In this document: one piece after another, positions 51,843 to 61,046 of the stretch
Numbering within the stretch: the stretch's first letter is position 1
How the letters are laid out: the number at the start of each line of letters is the position of its first letter
Source: NAK19 sp034434515
GTDB lineage: Bacteria; Chloroflexota; Anaerolineae; Anaerolineales; UBA4823
DNA: 64,000 nt
Assembly: GCA_034434515.1 (NCBI GenBank)
Contig: DAOTZA010000084.1
Location: 1-64,000 of the forward strand
Direction: 5' to 3'
Notes under the pieces: model-generated
Database searches by the model: none
The model's input: the letters and a program-made list of their open reading frames with translations, nothing else
What the model was told of the DNA's origin: nothing
Program-made: the position numbers and the translations under genes

Positions 51843-52637
51843 TCAAGATGGTGAACGTTCCTGTTCGACAAAACACTTTTGGATAAGCCAATCAACCAAG
51901 GCAGGCACAGTGCGGTTGAGCCAGATAACGGACTTCAGGTAGCCTGGCAGGATCACACTTTGGCGTGGATGCTGGATTAGCTGAACCGTTGCTTCAGCGA
52001 CCTTATTAGCAGTGAGACGCATCCAGCGCGGTGTTGTAATGCGGGTCTTCCGCTCAATCCCTGCCTTCTGGGCAAATTCAGTCTCAACTCCCCCTGGATA
52101 GACCCCCGAAACATGGATGCCATAATGGGCAACCTCCCTTCTAAGCGCCTCGGTAAAACCGTGTAAACCAAATTTGCTGGCTGCATAAACACTATAGGTT
52201 GGCGTGGCTATCCAGGCTGCAAGCGAAGCGATGTTAATAATGTGCCCGGCTCGATTGGCAATCATGCCGGGTAGCAACTGTCTGGTGAGTTGAATCGGGG
52301 CGACCAGATTGACTTGAATTTGAGCTGCAATATCCATTTCACCATCCAATCTCTCCAACCAGTTCAACCGTCCAAAGCCGGCATTGTTGATCAAAACGTC
52401 AACCCGCCCAAAAAATTGCACAACGGTCTGGGCGACCATCTGCACTTGCTGCCATTTTGCCAAATCGGCCTGAATGGATAAAACCCTGACCCCATAGGGT
52501 TCACACTCCTTGCGTAACGTTTCTAATCGCTCCAACCTGCGGGCAGTTATTGCCAAATCATAGCCCTGTTTGGCAGCCAGACGAGCAATCTCTGCTCCAA
52601 TTCCTGACGAGGCTCCCGTAATTAGAAGTACCGTCAT
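51843..52637 (-). CDS. Short-chain dehydrogenase/reductase
   Basis: A 264-aa classical SDR with a Rossmann fold. It has the cofactor motif LITGASSGIGAEIARLAAKQG, NNAG in VLINNAGFGRLNWLE, the catalytic Ser in IINIASLAAWIATP and YxxxK in YSVYAASKFGLHGF. Arg-rich TARRLERLE after the second strand suggests NADP(H). The C terminus has a hydrophobic patch (YLKSVIWLNRTVPALVDWLI) that could associate with membrane. It resembles the DltE/YqjQ-type group; the substrate is unknown. It converges on the CDF gene. Confidence 0.9.
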   Translation of the reverse strand: MTVLLITGASSGIGAEIARLAAKQGYDLAITARRLERLETLRKECEPYGVRVLSIQADLAKWQQVQMVAQTVVQFFGRVDVLINNAGFGRLNWLERLDGEMDIAAQIQVNLVAPIQLTRQLLPGMIANRAGHIINIASLAAWIATPTYSVYAASKFGLHGFTEALRREVAHYGIHVSGVYPGGVETEFAQKAGIERKTRITTPRWMRLTANKVAEATVQLIQHPRQSVILPGYLKSVIWLNRTVPALVDWLIQKCFVEQERSPS

Positions 52638-52771
52638 GTTGAGTCACTCTCCAAATATAAATCGAGGTTTTTCCCATTATAAACGTCATCTATAACAATC
52701 TCAGCAGATCAAAGAGAATCCCCTCATGGTTGACAAGCCCCGGATACCTTTTTAAGGTTAAAATAATACCA

Positions 52772-53311
52772 ATGAACGCCATAGAGGAAACGGTATCATT
52801 TGCTGAGATCGTTTCTCCGTTTGCTGAGCAAATCCTTCAACACCTTCTCTATCAGAGCAATCGTAACGACTGCGCGCCCTTCACCATAGCTACCCTTGTT
52901 CATGCATTCACCGGCCAAAGGGTCAACCCCCTGGAACTTGCCCTAGAGATGAACAAGCCGGTCTGGCGGGGTATTAGACCGGTAATTCGGCGCATTCCCA
53001 ATTGGGCAACCTTCCCTTGGGGAATTGTGGATGTCCTGCGGCAGTTTGGTATCTCAGCCCGCTGGCGATTCTTGATTCAGGTAGAGGAAGTGGTTGAACA
53101 TCTTCCCCATCCAATCCTTTATCTACCGATCCTGCTCTCCTGGCATCCACTATGGGCGCATGTCATGACTCTGATTGCGTATCATCCTGCACGGGGATTT
53201 GGGTTTGCCAATACCCAATTGGAAGGGGCAAAGGTGGATTGGTTGGAGGAAACTCGGTTTCTAAAATTATGGAATGCCACTTACCATTGCACAGTCATCG
53301 TCACGCCCTGA
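52772..53311 (+). CDS. C39-like (papain-fold) peptidase-domain protein
   Basis: About 179 aa from ATG 52772 (MNAIEETVSF); the frame opens earlier at a TTG that coincides with a promoter-like TTGACA (52730-52735). A cysteine-peptidase-like layout is visible: a candidate nucleophile Cys in SNRNDCAPFTIATLVHAF (near residue 40) and a candidate His in LWAHVMTLIAYHP (near residue 130), followed by GFGFANTQ. This resembles C39/C70-like families that cleave or bind peptides. No signal peptide is seen and no partner transporter is adjacent. Function is tentative. Confidence 0.65.
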   Translation: MNAIEETVSFAEIVSPFAEQILQHLLYQSNRNDCAPFTIATLVHAFTGQRVNPLELALEMNKPVWRGIRPVIRRIPNWATFPWGIVDVLRQFGISARWRFLIQVEEVVEHLPHPILYLPILLSWHPLWAHVMTLIAYHPARGFGFANTQLEGAKVDWLEETRFLKLWNATYHCTVIVTP

Positions 53312-53367
53312 AGGAATGGTTTGGCAATCGGTGTGGATAATTGAGCGGAAATCTGTGGAGGGAAAAA

Positions 53368-54531
53368 ATGGATTTTGAGCTAAACCCCGAACAACGAATG
53401 TGGAAAGAAGTTGTTCACGACTTTGTCGCCCGAGAGGTCAAGCCAAAGGCAAAGGAAGTGGATGAAAACAGCGAAGTGAACTGGACAGCAATTCACAAAA
53501 TGAGCTCCCTGGGACTATTGGGTTTAAATGTCCCGGAAGCGTACGGCGGGGCTGGAGTCGATGCCATAAGTGCAGCTATCGCTATTGAAGAGTTAGGGTG
53601 GGGTTGTGGCAGCACTGCTCTCTCCATTGCAGCGCACAATGGATTAGGTTGCGCCCCTCTGGCTCTATTTGGCGCCGAGGAACTCAAGTTGACCTATCTA
53701 CCCATTGTGACAAGTGGGCGCCGCCCGGATGGCAGCTCAAGCGGATTAGCTGCTCTGGCATTGACCGAGCCGGCGGCCGGATCTGATCTGCGCGGCATCA
53801 GTTGTCATGCTCATCTTGAAGGAGATCATTGGGTAATCAATGGAACAAAGATGTGGTGCACCAATGCCGGAATAGCAGAATATATTATTACCTTCGTGCG
53901 TCATGATACCGATCGAGCTCCGGATCAATTCAGTCTGATCCTGGTGCCCGGAAACCAGACGGGTTTACACATTGATCCTCCCGAAAAAAAGATGGGGTTG
54001 AAAGGGTCGCCCACCCATGCAGTCACATATCATCAGGTGCGCGTACCACAAAACCATTTGCTGGGAAAGCCGGGGGATGGCTTACGTCAGACCCTGCAGG
54101 TATTGGATGGCGGTCGCATTGGAATCGCCGCACTAGCCGTCGGGTTAGCCCAGGCAGCCTTCGAGGCAGCGCTTAACTATGCCAAAGAGCGAAAAGCCTT
54201 TGGGCAACCGATCGCCGAACAGGAGGCCATTCAGTGGATGTTAGCCGATGCCGCCACCGAAATCCACGCCGCCCGGATGATGGTGTATTACGCTGCCTGG
54301 TTGAAGGATCAAGGAAAGCGCTTCACAAAAGAGGCTGCCATGGCAAAGCTCTTTGCCAGCGAAATGGCAGAAAGGGTTTGTCGCAACGCCATCCAAATCC
54401 ATGGCGGGTATGGCTACAGCCGGGAATATCCGGTTGAGCGCATCTACCGGGATGCAAGGTTAATGACGATTGGGGAAGGAACCAGCGAAATCCAACGCCT
54501 GGTTATTGCCCGCCAACTGCTCAAGGCTTAA
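53368..54531 (+). CDS. Acyl-CoA dehydrogenase
   Basis: About 387 aa from ATG 53368, which has GGAGGG upstream; the frame from TTG 53341 is rejected. An FAD-dependent oxidoreductase introducing a 2,3-double bond in acyl-CoA, passing electrons to an ETF. Family signatures are ALALTEPAAGSDLRG, GTKMWCTNAGIAEYI, DGGRIGIAALAVGLAQAAFE, KAFGQPIAEQEAIQWMLAD, IQIHGGYGYSREYPVERIYRDARLM and IGEGTSEIQRLVIAR. The Glu of the last IGEGTSEIQ/YRDAR region is in the usual place. No other beta-oxidation gene is adjacent, so chain-length preference is unknown. Confidence 0.93.
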   Translation: MDFELNPEQRMWKEVVHDFVAREVKPKAKEVDENSEVNWTAIHKMSSLGLLGLNVPEAYGGAGVDAISAAIAIEELGWGCGSTALSIAAHNGLGCAPLALFGAEELKLTYLPIVTSGRRPDGSSSGLAALALTEPAAGSDLRGISCHAHLEGDHWVINGTKMWCTNAGIAEYIITFVRHDTDRAPDQFSLILVPGNQTGLHIDPPEKKMGLKGSPTHAVTYHQVRVPQNHLLGKPGDGLRQTLQVLDGGRIGIAALAVGLAQAAFEAALNYAKERKAFGQPIAEQEAIQWMLADAATEIHAARMMVYYAAWLKDQGKRFTKEAAMAKLFASEMAERVCRNAIQIHGGYGYSREYPVERIYRDARLMTIGEGTSEIQRLVIARQLLKA

Positions 54532-54660
54532 CCTCAAAGCTCAGAGAGCGGTTCATTTCAGGAGAACACGATCTGGAAATAACTCAAGTTGAAAATCTAT
54601 AATATTGAAGAAATCTATCGGATGCGCAAGTTTTCCAACGCACCCAATTTTGATCATCCT

Positions 54661-55260
54661 TCAATCACCGGCTGCTACTGCGGTATGGTAATCCAATACC
54701 TTCCAGGCTTGCGGCGGCCAATAGACAATCCAGGCTTTGCCAATAACGTTTTCGAACGGCACCATTCCCCAGCTATGGGAGTCTGAAGAGCGGTTGCGGT
54801 TATCTCCCAGCACAAACAAATAACCCTGCGGCACCGTATAGGTGCCCTCGTAATCTGGTGGGGCGCTGATATATGGCTCAACCAAAGGTTGTTCGTTGAC
54901 ATAAACTACTCCTCCACTCACCCGCACCACATCACCGGGCAATCCAATCACTCGTTTGATATACGGCTCTCGTTGTGGATCGGGAGGGTATCGGAAGATA
55001 ATGATGTCCCCTCGCGAAGGCTTGCCGAACTTATAGGCAAGTTTGTTGACAATCACATAATTCCCTGCCTCTAAGGTAGGAAGCATACTGATCGACTCAA
55101 CTCGAATGCGCGCTGATACAGCGTTGATCCCAAAGTAGAGCAATAAAGACAAAAGAATCGTCTCAATAATATCCAGCAAGGTGCGCTTAAGCTTTCCAGG
55201 CTGGTCTTGATCATCTTCTGGAGAAATATCTGGCACAATCTCAGAACGAAACTCTTCCAT
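54661..55260 (-). CDS. lepB: Signal peptidase I
   Basis: Membrane serine protease removing signal peptides from exported proteins. The 199-aa protein has one N-terminal membrane helix (LLDIIETILLSLLLYFGINAV), the catalytic Ser in VESISMLPTLEAGNYV, the general-base Lys in YIKRVIGLPGDVV and the box E motif LGDNRNRSSDSHSWG. The length is that of compact Gram-positive-type enzymes. It is the last gene of the leftward lon-lepB run, 30 bases after the moaB-like gene. Confidence 0.95.
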   Translation of the reverse strand: MEEFRSEIVPDISPEDDQDQPGKLKRTLLDIIETILLSLLLYFGINAVSARIRVESISMLPTLEAGNYVIVNKLAYKFGKPSRGDIIIFRYPPDPQREPYIKRVIGLPGDVVRVSGGVVYVNEQPLVEPYISAPPDYEGTYTVPQGYLFVLGDNRNRSSDSHSWGMVPFENVIGKAWIVYWPPQAWKVLDYHTAVAAGD

Positions 55261-55290
55261 ACCGTTAGTTCAATTTCCTTTGCTATGATT

Positions 55291-55818
55291 TTATCTTAAG
55301 TTTTGAGAGGTATGACCCTGCTCGGCTGCTGCATCTTCCCGCAATAACTGGACGGCATGAGGGATCACCGGTAAAGCAATCTCGAAACTCTGCACAGCTC
55401 CCTTTGGGCTTCCAGGTAAATTGATCACGAAAACCCGTTTGCGGATTCCAGCGATGCCGCGCGAGAGCATCGCGTGAGGGGTAATTTTTAAGCTGGCTGA
55501 ACGGATGGCTTCAGCAATGCCGGGCACCGGACGCTCGATGATCGCAGCAGTGGCTTCGGGAGTTACATCACGAGGCGCGCAGCCAGTTCCACCCGTGGTC
55601 AGGATTACATCCATTGCGTCCGTGTCACACCAATCCTTTAAAATCTTTTCGATAGCTTTTTGTTCATCAGCTACGACCCTGTATTGGACAACTTTTCCGC
55701 CGTATTCCTCAATAGCTTTTTTTAAAGCCGGACCACTGACATCTTCCCTTTCCCCTCTAGCCGAACGATCCGATACGGTAAGAATGGCAAAACGGATCTC
55801 ACTCAAGATTTTTACCAT
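55291..55818 (-). CDS. moaB: MoaB/Mog-family molybdopterin-biosynthesis protein
   Basis: A 175-aa MoCF-fold protein that in relatives adenylylates molybdopterin before metal insertion. Motifs are FAILTVSDRSARGEREDVSGP, VILTTGGTGCAPRDVTPEAT and VFVINLPGSPKGAVQSFE. It overlaps the upstream acetyltransferase by 20 bases. No other molybdenum-cofactor gene is in the window. Confidence 0.92.
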   Translation of the reverse strand: MVKILSEIRFAILTVSDRSARGEREDVSGPALKKAIEEYGGKVVQYRVVADEQKAIEKILKDWCDTDAMDVILTTGGTGCAPRDVTPEATAAIIERPVPGIAEAIRSASLKITPHAMLSRGIAGIRKRVFVINLPGSPKGAVQSFEIALPVIPHAVQLLREDAAAEQGHTSQNLR

Positions 55819-56233
55819 AGGTCAGTATCTCCATGCGTTGCCAGCCGCGTTTTTCATAGAATTGCTGAGCCATTTGATTTTCAGGGGTCACCAAGAGGTA
55901 TGCCCGCCGGCAGCCAATGGCTTTAAGACGCTTTTCTAATTCCCCCATTAATGCGGTTGCAATGCCGCGCTTCCGTTCTGCTTGATCAACAGCTAAATGA
56001 TATATCAGGCCTCGCCGACCGTCAAATCCTCCCATCACCGCCCCAATCAAACGACCTTCTTTTTCGGCAACCAGAAACAATTGCGGGTCGCGTTCCATTT
56101 TCTTGGCAATCTCAGCAAATGTATCGGAAACCCCAAGATGAACCCCTTCACCGGCATTGCTCCATAGTTCTATCACCGCCTGGTAATCGGCTGGAAATTC
56201 AAAGGTACGAATTGTGAATTCAGCCTCACTCAT
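55799..56233 (-). CDS. GNAT-family N-acetyltransferase (YpeA-like)
   Basis: A 144-aa acetyltransferase. The acetyl-CoA-binding motif A is HLAVDQAERKRGIATALMGELEKRL (R/Q-x-x-G-x-A; here RKRGIA). Other blocks are LFLVAEKEGRLIGAVMGGFDGRRG and AQQFYEKRGWQRMEILTYGK. Overall it resembles the YpeA group, related to RimI. The substrate is unknown. It overlaps the PHP gene by 8 bases and moaB by 20, so it is translationally coupled in the run. Confidence 0.88.
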   Translation of the reverse strand: MSEAEFTIRTFEFPADYQAVIELWSNAGEGVHLGVSDTFAEIAKKMERDPQLFLVAEKEGRLIGAVMGGFDGRRGLIYHLAVDQAERKRGIATALMGELEKRLKAIGCRRAYLLVTPENQMAQQFYEKRGWQRMEILTYGKNLE

Positions 56234-57980
56234 CTTCTTGCCCTACCAACCTCCGCCATTTGCCATGAAGTCCATCGTCGGTCACACCGAAAAACCAGCG
56301 AAAGCCCTCTGCAGAGCGGCATACCAGATCATAGCGATGTTGACCACGCTTTCCTCGTTTTGCCAGCAAGCCCAAATTACCCATCCAATGAATCTCATTT
56401 GGGTCTTTTGGCAATTTGGAATACATTTCAATGGCATACTGCCACAGCCGCCGGGCGGATCTTGAGGTGACATTGCGAACCATATTCCCATTTCTCAGGT
56501 CTCGCAAGGTGTAAACGCGTTGTCCGCCGCGCTCGCTCATCGAAACAACTTCCACTCCTGTTCGAGGGGGTGCTTCCTCTTCGCCAGATGGCTCATATGG
56601 CAGCAATCCCTCTCCACTTTGGTCAGATGGTTCGGTCACTTTAGGAGTTATGGAAGGGGCTAACTGCAAACTTCGCTTGACCAGGTTTACGATTTCATCG
56701 CGCACTGCCAGCCCTGTCTCCCCCTCAAAACGGACATAAATTTTATTCTCGTCAAGGGCGTACGGCGGCTCATCGCCGCGGGGCACGAACACCCGCACAA
56801 TTTTCTTATTGCCACTTTCCATCGTGTCCAGAGTAAATTGTAGCGGAGGATTGATGCGCTTGCTAATTTCGCGCTCTAAAATCTGCATTACCGCTTCGCT
56901 ATCCGCCACGCCGGCGATAGGTTTACGGATGTCACGCCCCACTCCAAGATAGAGTGTGCCGCCATTGGTATTGGCAAAAGCACATACATCTGCCAGGATG
57001 CTATTGAGTTTTCCTCCCCGGGTCTCAAAGGTTTCATAAAAGTCTTGAATGATATTTGGACCTTCCTCCTGCAAACTGCGGATCAGGTCATAGGGTGGTT
57101 CTTCAGTCACCCGGCGCGGGCGGGTGCGCGTGAAATCCTTGCTTTCAAAGAGTTCTTTAAGAGCTTCAAAGCTGACTTCCGGGATAAGAACTTCGGTTGG
57201 TCGGTCACCCACGCCCAGATGCTTTTTTTTCTGAGGGTCGATTGTCAAACGATGAGCATCTGATCCCTGGATGCAATGCATCCGTCTGGGATATTCGGGT
57301 TTACTGCCGTTAAAGAAGGCTGCCGTAGAATTGCGGCTCTTATTTTCCAAATCGGTCACTTCTAAGGCGTGTAGATTTTCATCCTGGGTATAAGCGATTT
57401 TTGTTTGCCCACCCAGGGGAAATCCACGCATTGCCACGCCATTGCTCGAGTTGGCATGGGCGGCAATCACAATTCCACCCGCCTGGCGAATCAAACGATA
57501 AGCGGTTAATACATCCGCGGTCGCCCCTACGGTCGCCGAGCCAGTATCAAGTTGATCCGATGGAATGCGCAGATCCAGCAGTAAATGTTCTATCTCTCGA
57601 CTGGATTTTTGAGGTGAGAAAATAGCCAAAATATGAAAACCAAATGTAGCGGTGAACTCAAAGCCAGGCAGAATGAGTATCCTGTCCTTCAAACGTCGAT
57701 ACTCATTCAGACGCTCTTTTTCTTCGGGCAGCAACCGATTTAACCGTTCCAGCAGTTCTAACTGCTCAATCTCTTCTTCCAAGCGGCGATAACCGGCAAC
57801 GGTGTTATGATCTGTGAAAGCAATGATATCCAGTCCACGCGCTTCAGCCCGTTGAAGGATATCCAAAAAAGTGACTTCCATTTGTTGATAATCACTGGAA
57901 GCCGGGGTATGAATATGCAAATCAATTGTGCGCCACTGCATGGTGGCGGGAAAACGTTTTTTGACCACGAATTTATTCAC
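56226..57980 (-). CDS. PHP-domain metallo-phosphoesterase fused to an AlbA/Schlafen-type domain
   Basis: A 584-aa protein. The PHP domain (~14-285) has a complete ligand set: DLHIHTPASSDY (HxH), IIAFTDHNT, ILPGFEFTATFGFHILAIF, GGIVIAAHANSS and CIQGSDAHRL (DxH). The AlbA_2-like domain (~315-435) shows ILADVCAFANTNGGTLYLGV, VMQILEREISKRINPPLQ and ENKIYVRFEGETGLAVRDEIV. An acidic linker and a C-terminal ~100-residue domain with Arg-rich patches (RNVTSRSARRLWQYAIEMYSKLP) follow and may bind nucleic acid. It overlaps the response regulator (8 bases) and the acetyltransferase (8 bases). The substrate is unknown; an alternative start at residue 14 is possible. Confidence 0.85.
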   Translation of the reverse strand: MNKFVVKKRFPATMQWRTIDLHIHTPASSDYQQMEVTFLDILQRAEARGLDIIAFTDHNTVAGYRRLEEEIEQLELLERLNRLLPEEKERLNEYRRLKDRILILPGFEFTATFGFHILAIFSPQKSSREIEHLLLDLRIPSDQLDTGSATVGATADVLTAYRLIRQAGGIVIAAHANSSNGVAMRGFPLGGQTKIAYTQDENLHALEVTDLENKSRNSTAAFFNGSKPEYPRRMHCIQGSDAHRLTIDPQKKKHLGVGDRPTEVLIPEVSFEALKELFESKDFTRTRPRRVTEEPPYDLIRSLQEEGPNIIQDFYETFETRGGKLNSILADVCAFANTNGGTLYLGVGRDIRKPIAGVADSEAVMQILEREISKRINPPLQFTLDTMESGNKKIVRVFVPRGDEPPYALDENKIYVRFEGETGLAVRDEIVNLVKRSLQLAPSITPKVTEPSDQSGEGLLPYEPSGEEEAPPRTGVEVVSMSERGGQRVYTLRDLRNGNMVRNVTSRSARRLWQYAIEMYSKLPKDPNEIHWMGNLGLLAKRGKRGQHRYDLVCRSAEGFRWFFGVTDDGLHGKWRRLVGQEDE

Positions 57981-58341
57981 TTCCTAATAAATGATGGACT
58001 TTCCTCAATAATTCATCGGGCATAAAGGGCTTCATTAAGAAGTCATCCGCGCCTACATTGATACTTTCGGATTCTAAAGGCATACCCGATGACATTAGCA
58101 CTCGAATCGCCTCTCTTTTCGAACGCAATTTCCGCACGAAGGTGAAAGTATCTCGACCATGAATATTGACGTCAAGAAAGACTAAGTCAGGCTTCTGTTC
58201 GATCAATTGACTCAAAACGGTGTCTTCGGGCTCGATCGAACCCAAAGACACCACCTGGTAACCTTCCATGCGCAACAGTTCTCCCAACAAAGTGCGCATT
58301 GCTTCGTCATCTTCAATCAGGACTACTTTGGGCGACGACAT
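57973..58341 (-). CDS. Single-domain response regulator
   Basis: 122 aa from ATG 58341 (MSSPKVVLIEDDEAM); the longer frame to 58434 lies inside lon and is rejected. Receiver-domain residues are all present: LIEDDEAMR acidic pair, phosphorylation Asp in LVFLDVNIHGRD, Ser in VLMSSGMPLESE and Lys in FLMKPFMPDEL. There is no output domain, as in Spo0F or CheY. It overlaps the lon 3' end by 29 bases and the PHP start by 8. The partner kinase is not in the window. Confidence 0.9.
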   Translation of the reverse strand: MSSPKVVLIEDDEAMRTLLGELLRMEGYQVVSLGSIEPEDTVLSQLIEQKPDLVFLDVNIHGRDTFTFVRKLRSKREAIRVLMSSGMPLESESINVGADDFLMKPFMPDELLRKVHHLLGSE

Positions 58342-60991
58342 GTTCTTTGGTTTCCTTTCCCTTGCGCGAGGTTCGCCTTGTCTTTGGCCGGCTTTCTTTT
58401 CCATTGCTGCTTGGCTCCTGCTTTTGTTCAACAATCGGCAGGTCCAAAGCTGCTTTCAGGACATCGTCAACGGTATCAACAAAGATAAATTGGATCGTTT
58501 CCCGCACTTCTTCGGGTAAATCTTCTAAATCCGGTTTGTTTTTCGAAGGTAAAATCACCGTCCTTAGGCACGAACGATGAGCAGCCAATACTTTTTCCTT
58601 GATACCTCCAACGGGCAGGACTTGACCACGCAGGGTGATTTCGCCGGTCATGGCAAGGTCAGGACGCACAGGTCTATGCGTCAGAAGGGAAACCAAAGCA
58701 GTTGCGATGGTGACTCCCGCCGAAGGGCCATCTTTCGGTTGTGCTCCAGAAGGAATGTGCAGGTGAAGATCAATCTTTTCGAAAATTTTCGGATCAATGC
58801 CATAATCCTGAGCCCGTGAGCGAACGAAAGATAAAGCAGCCCGGGCCGATTCTTGCATCACATTACCCAAGGAGCCTGTTAATTGAAAGCCTTTAGAGCC
58901 AGGCATGGAGGTAGCTTCGATAAACAAGATGTCGCCTCCTACCGGAGTCCAGGCCAAGCCGGTGGCAACGCCTGGAATCGAAGTCCGTTCGGCGATCTCC
59001 TCTGTGTCAAAATACTTCTCTCGTCCCAAAAACTCCTTAACTCGTTCGGCAGTAACTTCAACAGAAGTTTCTTTTCCTTCAGAAATACGGGTAACCACCT
59101 TGCGGCAAACTGCCCCAATCTCGCGCTCTAAATTGCGCACCCCGGCTTCGCGAGTGTAGGAGCGAATGATCTTTTCCAGAGCATCATCGGTAAAGGAAAT
59201 CTCTTCCGGTCGCAAGCCGTTTTCTTTGATCTGGCGTGGGATTAAGTAATGGCGGGCAATGGCAATCTTTTCTTTATCGGTGTATCCGGAAAGCTGAATG
59301 ACCTCCATCCGATCGCGTAAGGGGCCTGGGATGGTTTCCAGGGTGTTGGCAGTAGTGATAAAGAGGACCTGAGAGAGGTCAAAAGGCACTTCCAGATAGT
59401 GATCGCGGAATTCATAATTCTGTTCCGGATCCAACACTTCCAGCAGGGCAGAAGCCGGGTCTCCATGAAAGTCAAACACTAGCTTATCTACCTCATCCAG
59501 CATAAAGACCGGATTACGCGATTCAACCCGGCGTAAGGCTTGAATAATCCTTCCGGGCATGGCGCCGATATAGGTCCTCCGATGGCCGCGAATTTCTGCT
59601 TCATCGCGCATCCCGCCTAAGGAAATGCGTACAAACTTACGTCCCATCGCCCGTGCGATCGAACGACCCAGCGAGGTTTTCCCGACTCCAGGAGGTCCAA
59701 CAAAGCACAAAATTGCACCCTCCCGCACGCGGCGGATTTCATCTTTTTCTGTGCTCTCCGTTCTATCCTCACCTTCACGGTCGCTCTCTTCTCCTGCTCG
59801 TTCCAGACGGCGTTTGCGTACTGCCAGATACTCTAAGATGCGTTCTTTGATGTCCTCCAACCCATAGTGATCTTGATCAAGCACCTGACGAGCATGGGCA
59901 ATATCCAGATTATCCTCGGTGGTTATAGACCATGGCAAACTGACCAGCCAATCCAGATAGGTTCGAATCACGCCATATTCGGCTGCTGCGGTTGGCAAGC
60001 GCGCCAAACGGTCCAGTTCGCGACGGGCTTGTTTTTCTGCCTCTTCAGGCATTTTAGCCGCTTCGATTTTCTGCCGAAACTCCTCTACCTCCTGCTGCTG
60101 TTCATCAGCTTCGCCAAGTTCTTTCTGGATCGCCTTTAATTGTTCACGCAAGAAGTACTCCCGCTGCACTTTTTCAATCTCAGAGCGGGCTTCATTTTGA
60201 ATCTTTTGTCCAATCTCCAAAACCTCGATTTCCCGCGCCAAGATACCCACCAGTTTGTGCAACTTTTGTGAGACGGAATCGAGCTCCAAGATAGCTTCTG
60301 CATCACTCAAATCCATGCGTTGGAAATTGGCTATGGTGTAAACGATTTGGAGGGGGTCTTCCAGCGAAAGAACAGCCGCCACTAGCTCGCGCGGAATCGA
60401 GGGAATCATCTCGGCAATGTGTTCAAACTGGGAACGAGCATTGCGCGCTAAGGCTTCGATTTCGGTACCTTCTTCGACGGTCTCGGGGCGAAGCTCAATG
60501 CGCGCTTTTAAGTAGGGCTCTTCCTGGACGTATTCCGATGTACGGAAGCGCGAAATACCCTGCACAACAAGACGAATAGTTCCATCTGGAGCGCGGAATA
60601 ATCGATGCACAATGGCAGCAGTTCCATATTCATATAAATCCGGAGGATTCGGTTGTTCCAGTTCCGGATTTTTCGATGCCACCAAGCCAATCATGCGCTG
60701 TTCAGAGGTGACAACATCATCCACCAGACGAATCGAGCGGGGCTGCCCGATCGTCAACGGGACAACAGTTTGCGGATAAACCACCAACCCTCTGAGGGGT
60801 AAAATTGGCAGGATTTCGGGAATATCTCCTTCGGGTTTGGTTTCCCCATTTAATGGCGTCGCAGAAGATGATTCACTTTTCTCGGTGTTTTCAGAGCTCG
60901 GCGGCAAAATCACTTCGTTGAAGAGGATTTCATCGCCGTCGAAATAGCCAAGCAATTCCATCATATCGGTCAACCAACGTGTTGCAGACAT
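58313..60991 (-). CDS. lon: ATP-dependent Lon protease
   Basis: 892-aa cytosolic quality-control protease. The N-terminal substrate domain (~60-260) starts LPILPLRGLVVYPQTVVPL and is followed by a coiled-coil helical region. The AAA+ module has Walker A FVGPPGVGKTSLGRSIARAM, pore-loop region ISLGGMRDEAEIRGHRRTYIG and PVFMLDEVDKL. The protease domain has the catalytic Ser in PKDGPSAGVTIATAL and Lys in GGIKEKVLAAHRS. There is a charged ~25-residue insert (ESDREGEDRTESTEKDE) directly before the Walker A strand and a basic C-terminal tail. AAGGA precedes the ATG. It follows hsp20 by 55 bases; no CIRCE element was seen. Confidence 0.95.
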   Translation of the reverse strand: MSATRWLTDMMELLGYFDGDEILFNEVILPPSSENTEKSESSSATPLNGETKPEGDIPEILPILPLRGLVVYPQTVVPLTIGQPRSIRLVDDVVTSEQRMIGLVASKNPELEQPNPPDLYEYGTAAIVHRLFRAPDGTIRLVVQGISRFRTSEYVQEEPYLKARIELRPETVEEGTEIEALARNARSQFEHIAEMIPSIPRELVAAVLSLEDPLQIVYTIANFQRMDLSDAEAILELDSVSQKLHKLVGILAREIEVLEIGQKIQNEARSEIEKVQREYFLREQLKAIQKELGEADEQQQEVEEFRQKIEAAKMPEEAEKQARRELDRLARLPTAAAEYGVIRTYLDWLVSLPWSITTEDNLDIAHARQVLDQDHYGLEDIKERILEYLAVRKRRLERAGEESDREGEDRTESTEKDEIRRVREGAILCFVGPPGVGKTSLGRSIARAMGRKFVRISLGGMRDEAEIRGHRRTYIGAMPGRIIQALRRVESRNPVFMLDEVDKLVFDFHGDPASALLEVLDPEQNYEFRDHYLEVPFDLSQVLFITTANTLETIPGPLRDRMEVIQLSGYTDKEKIAIARHYLIPRQIKENGLRPEEISFTDDALEKIIRSYTREAGVRNLEREIGAVCRKVVTRISEGKETSVEVTAERVKEFLGREKYFDTEEIAERTSIPGVATGLAWTPVGGDILFIEATSMPGSKGFQLTGSLGNVMQESARAALSFVRSRAQDYGIDPKIFEKIDLHLHIPSGAQPKDGPSAGVTIATALVSLLTHRPVRPDLAMTGEITLRGQVLPVGGIKEKVLAAHRSCLRTVILPSKNKPDLEDLPEEVRETIQFIFVDTVDDVLKAALDLPIVEQKQEPSSNGKESRPKTRRTSRKGKETKEHVVAQSSPD

Positions 60992-61046
60992 GTGTTCCTT
61001 TTCGAATTTTCAACCCCAAACAAACGGCTCCGAACGAGAATGGTTC

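Noticed and set aside
58342..58434. Extended response-regulator N terminus inside lon
   Set aside because: The receiver domain starts at MSSPKVVLIEDDE; upstream residues are a shadow of the lon tail.
60992..61046. CIRCE or other heat-shock operator near hsp20/lon
   Set aside because: No TTAGCACTC-N9-GAGTGCTAA or close match was found upstream of lon or hsp20.
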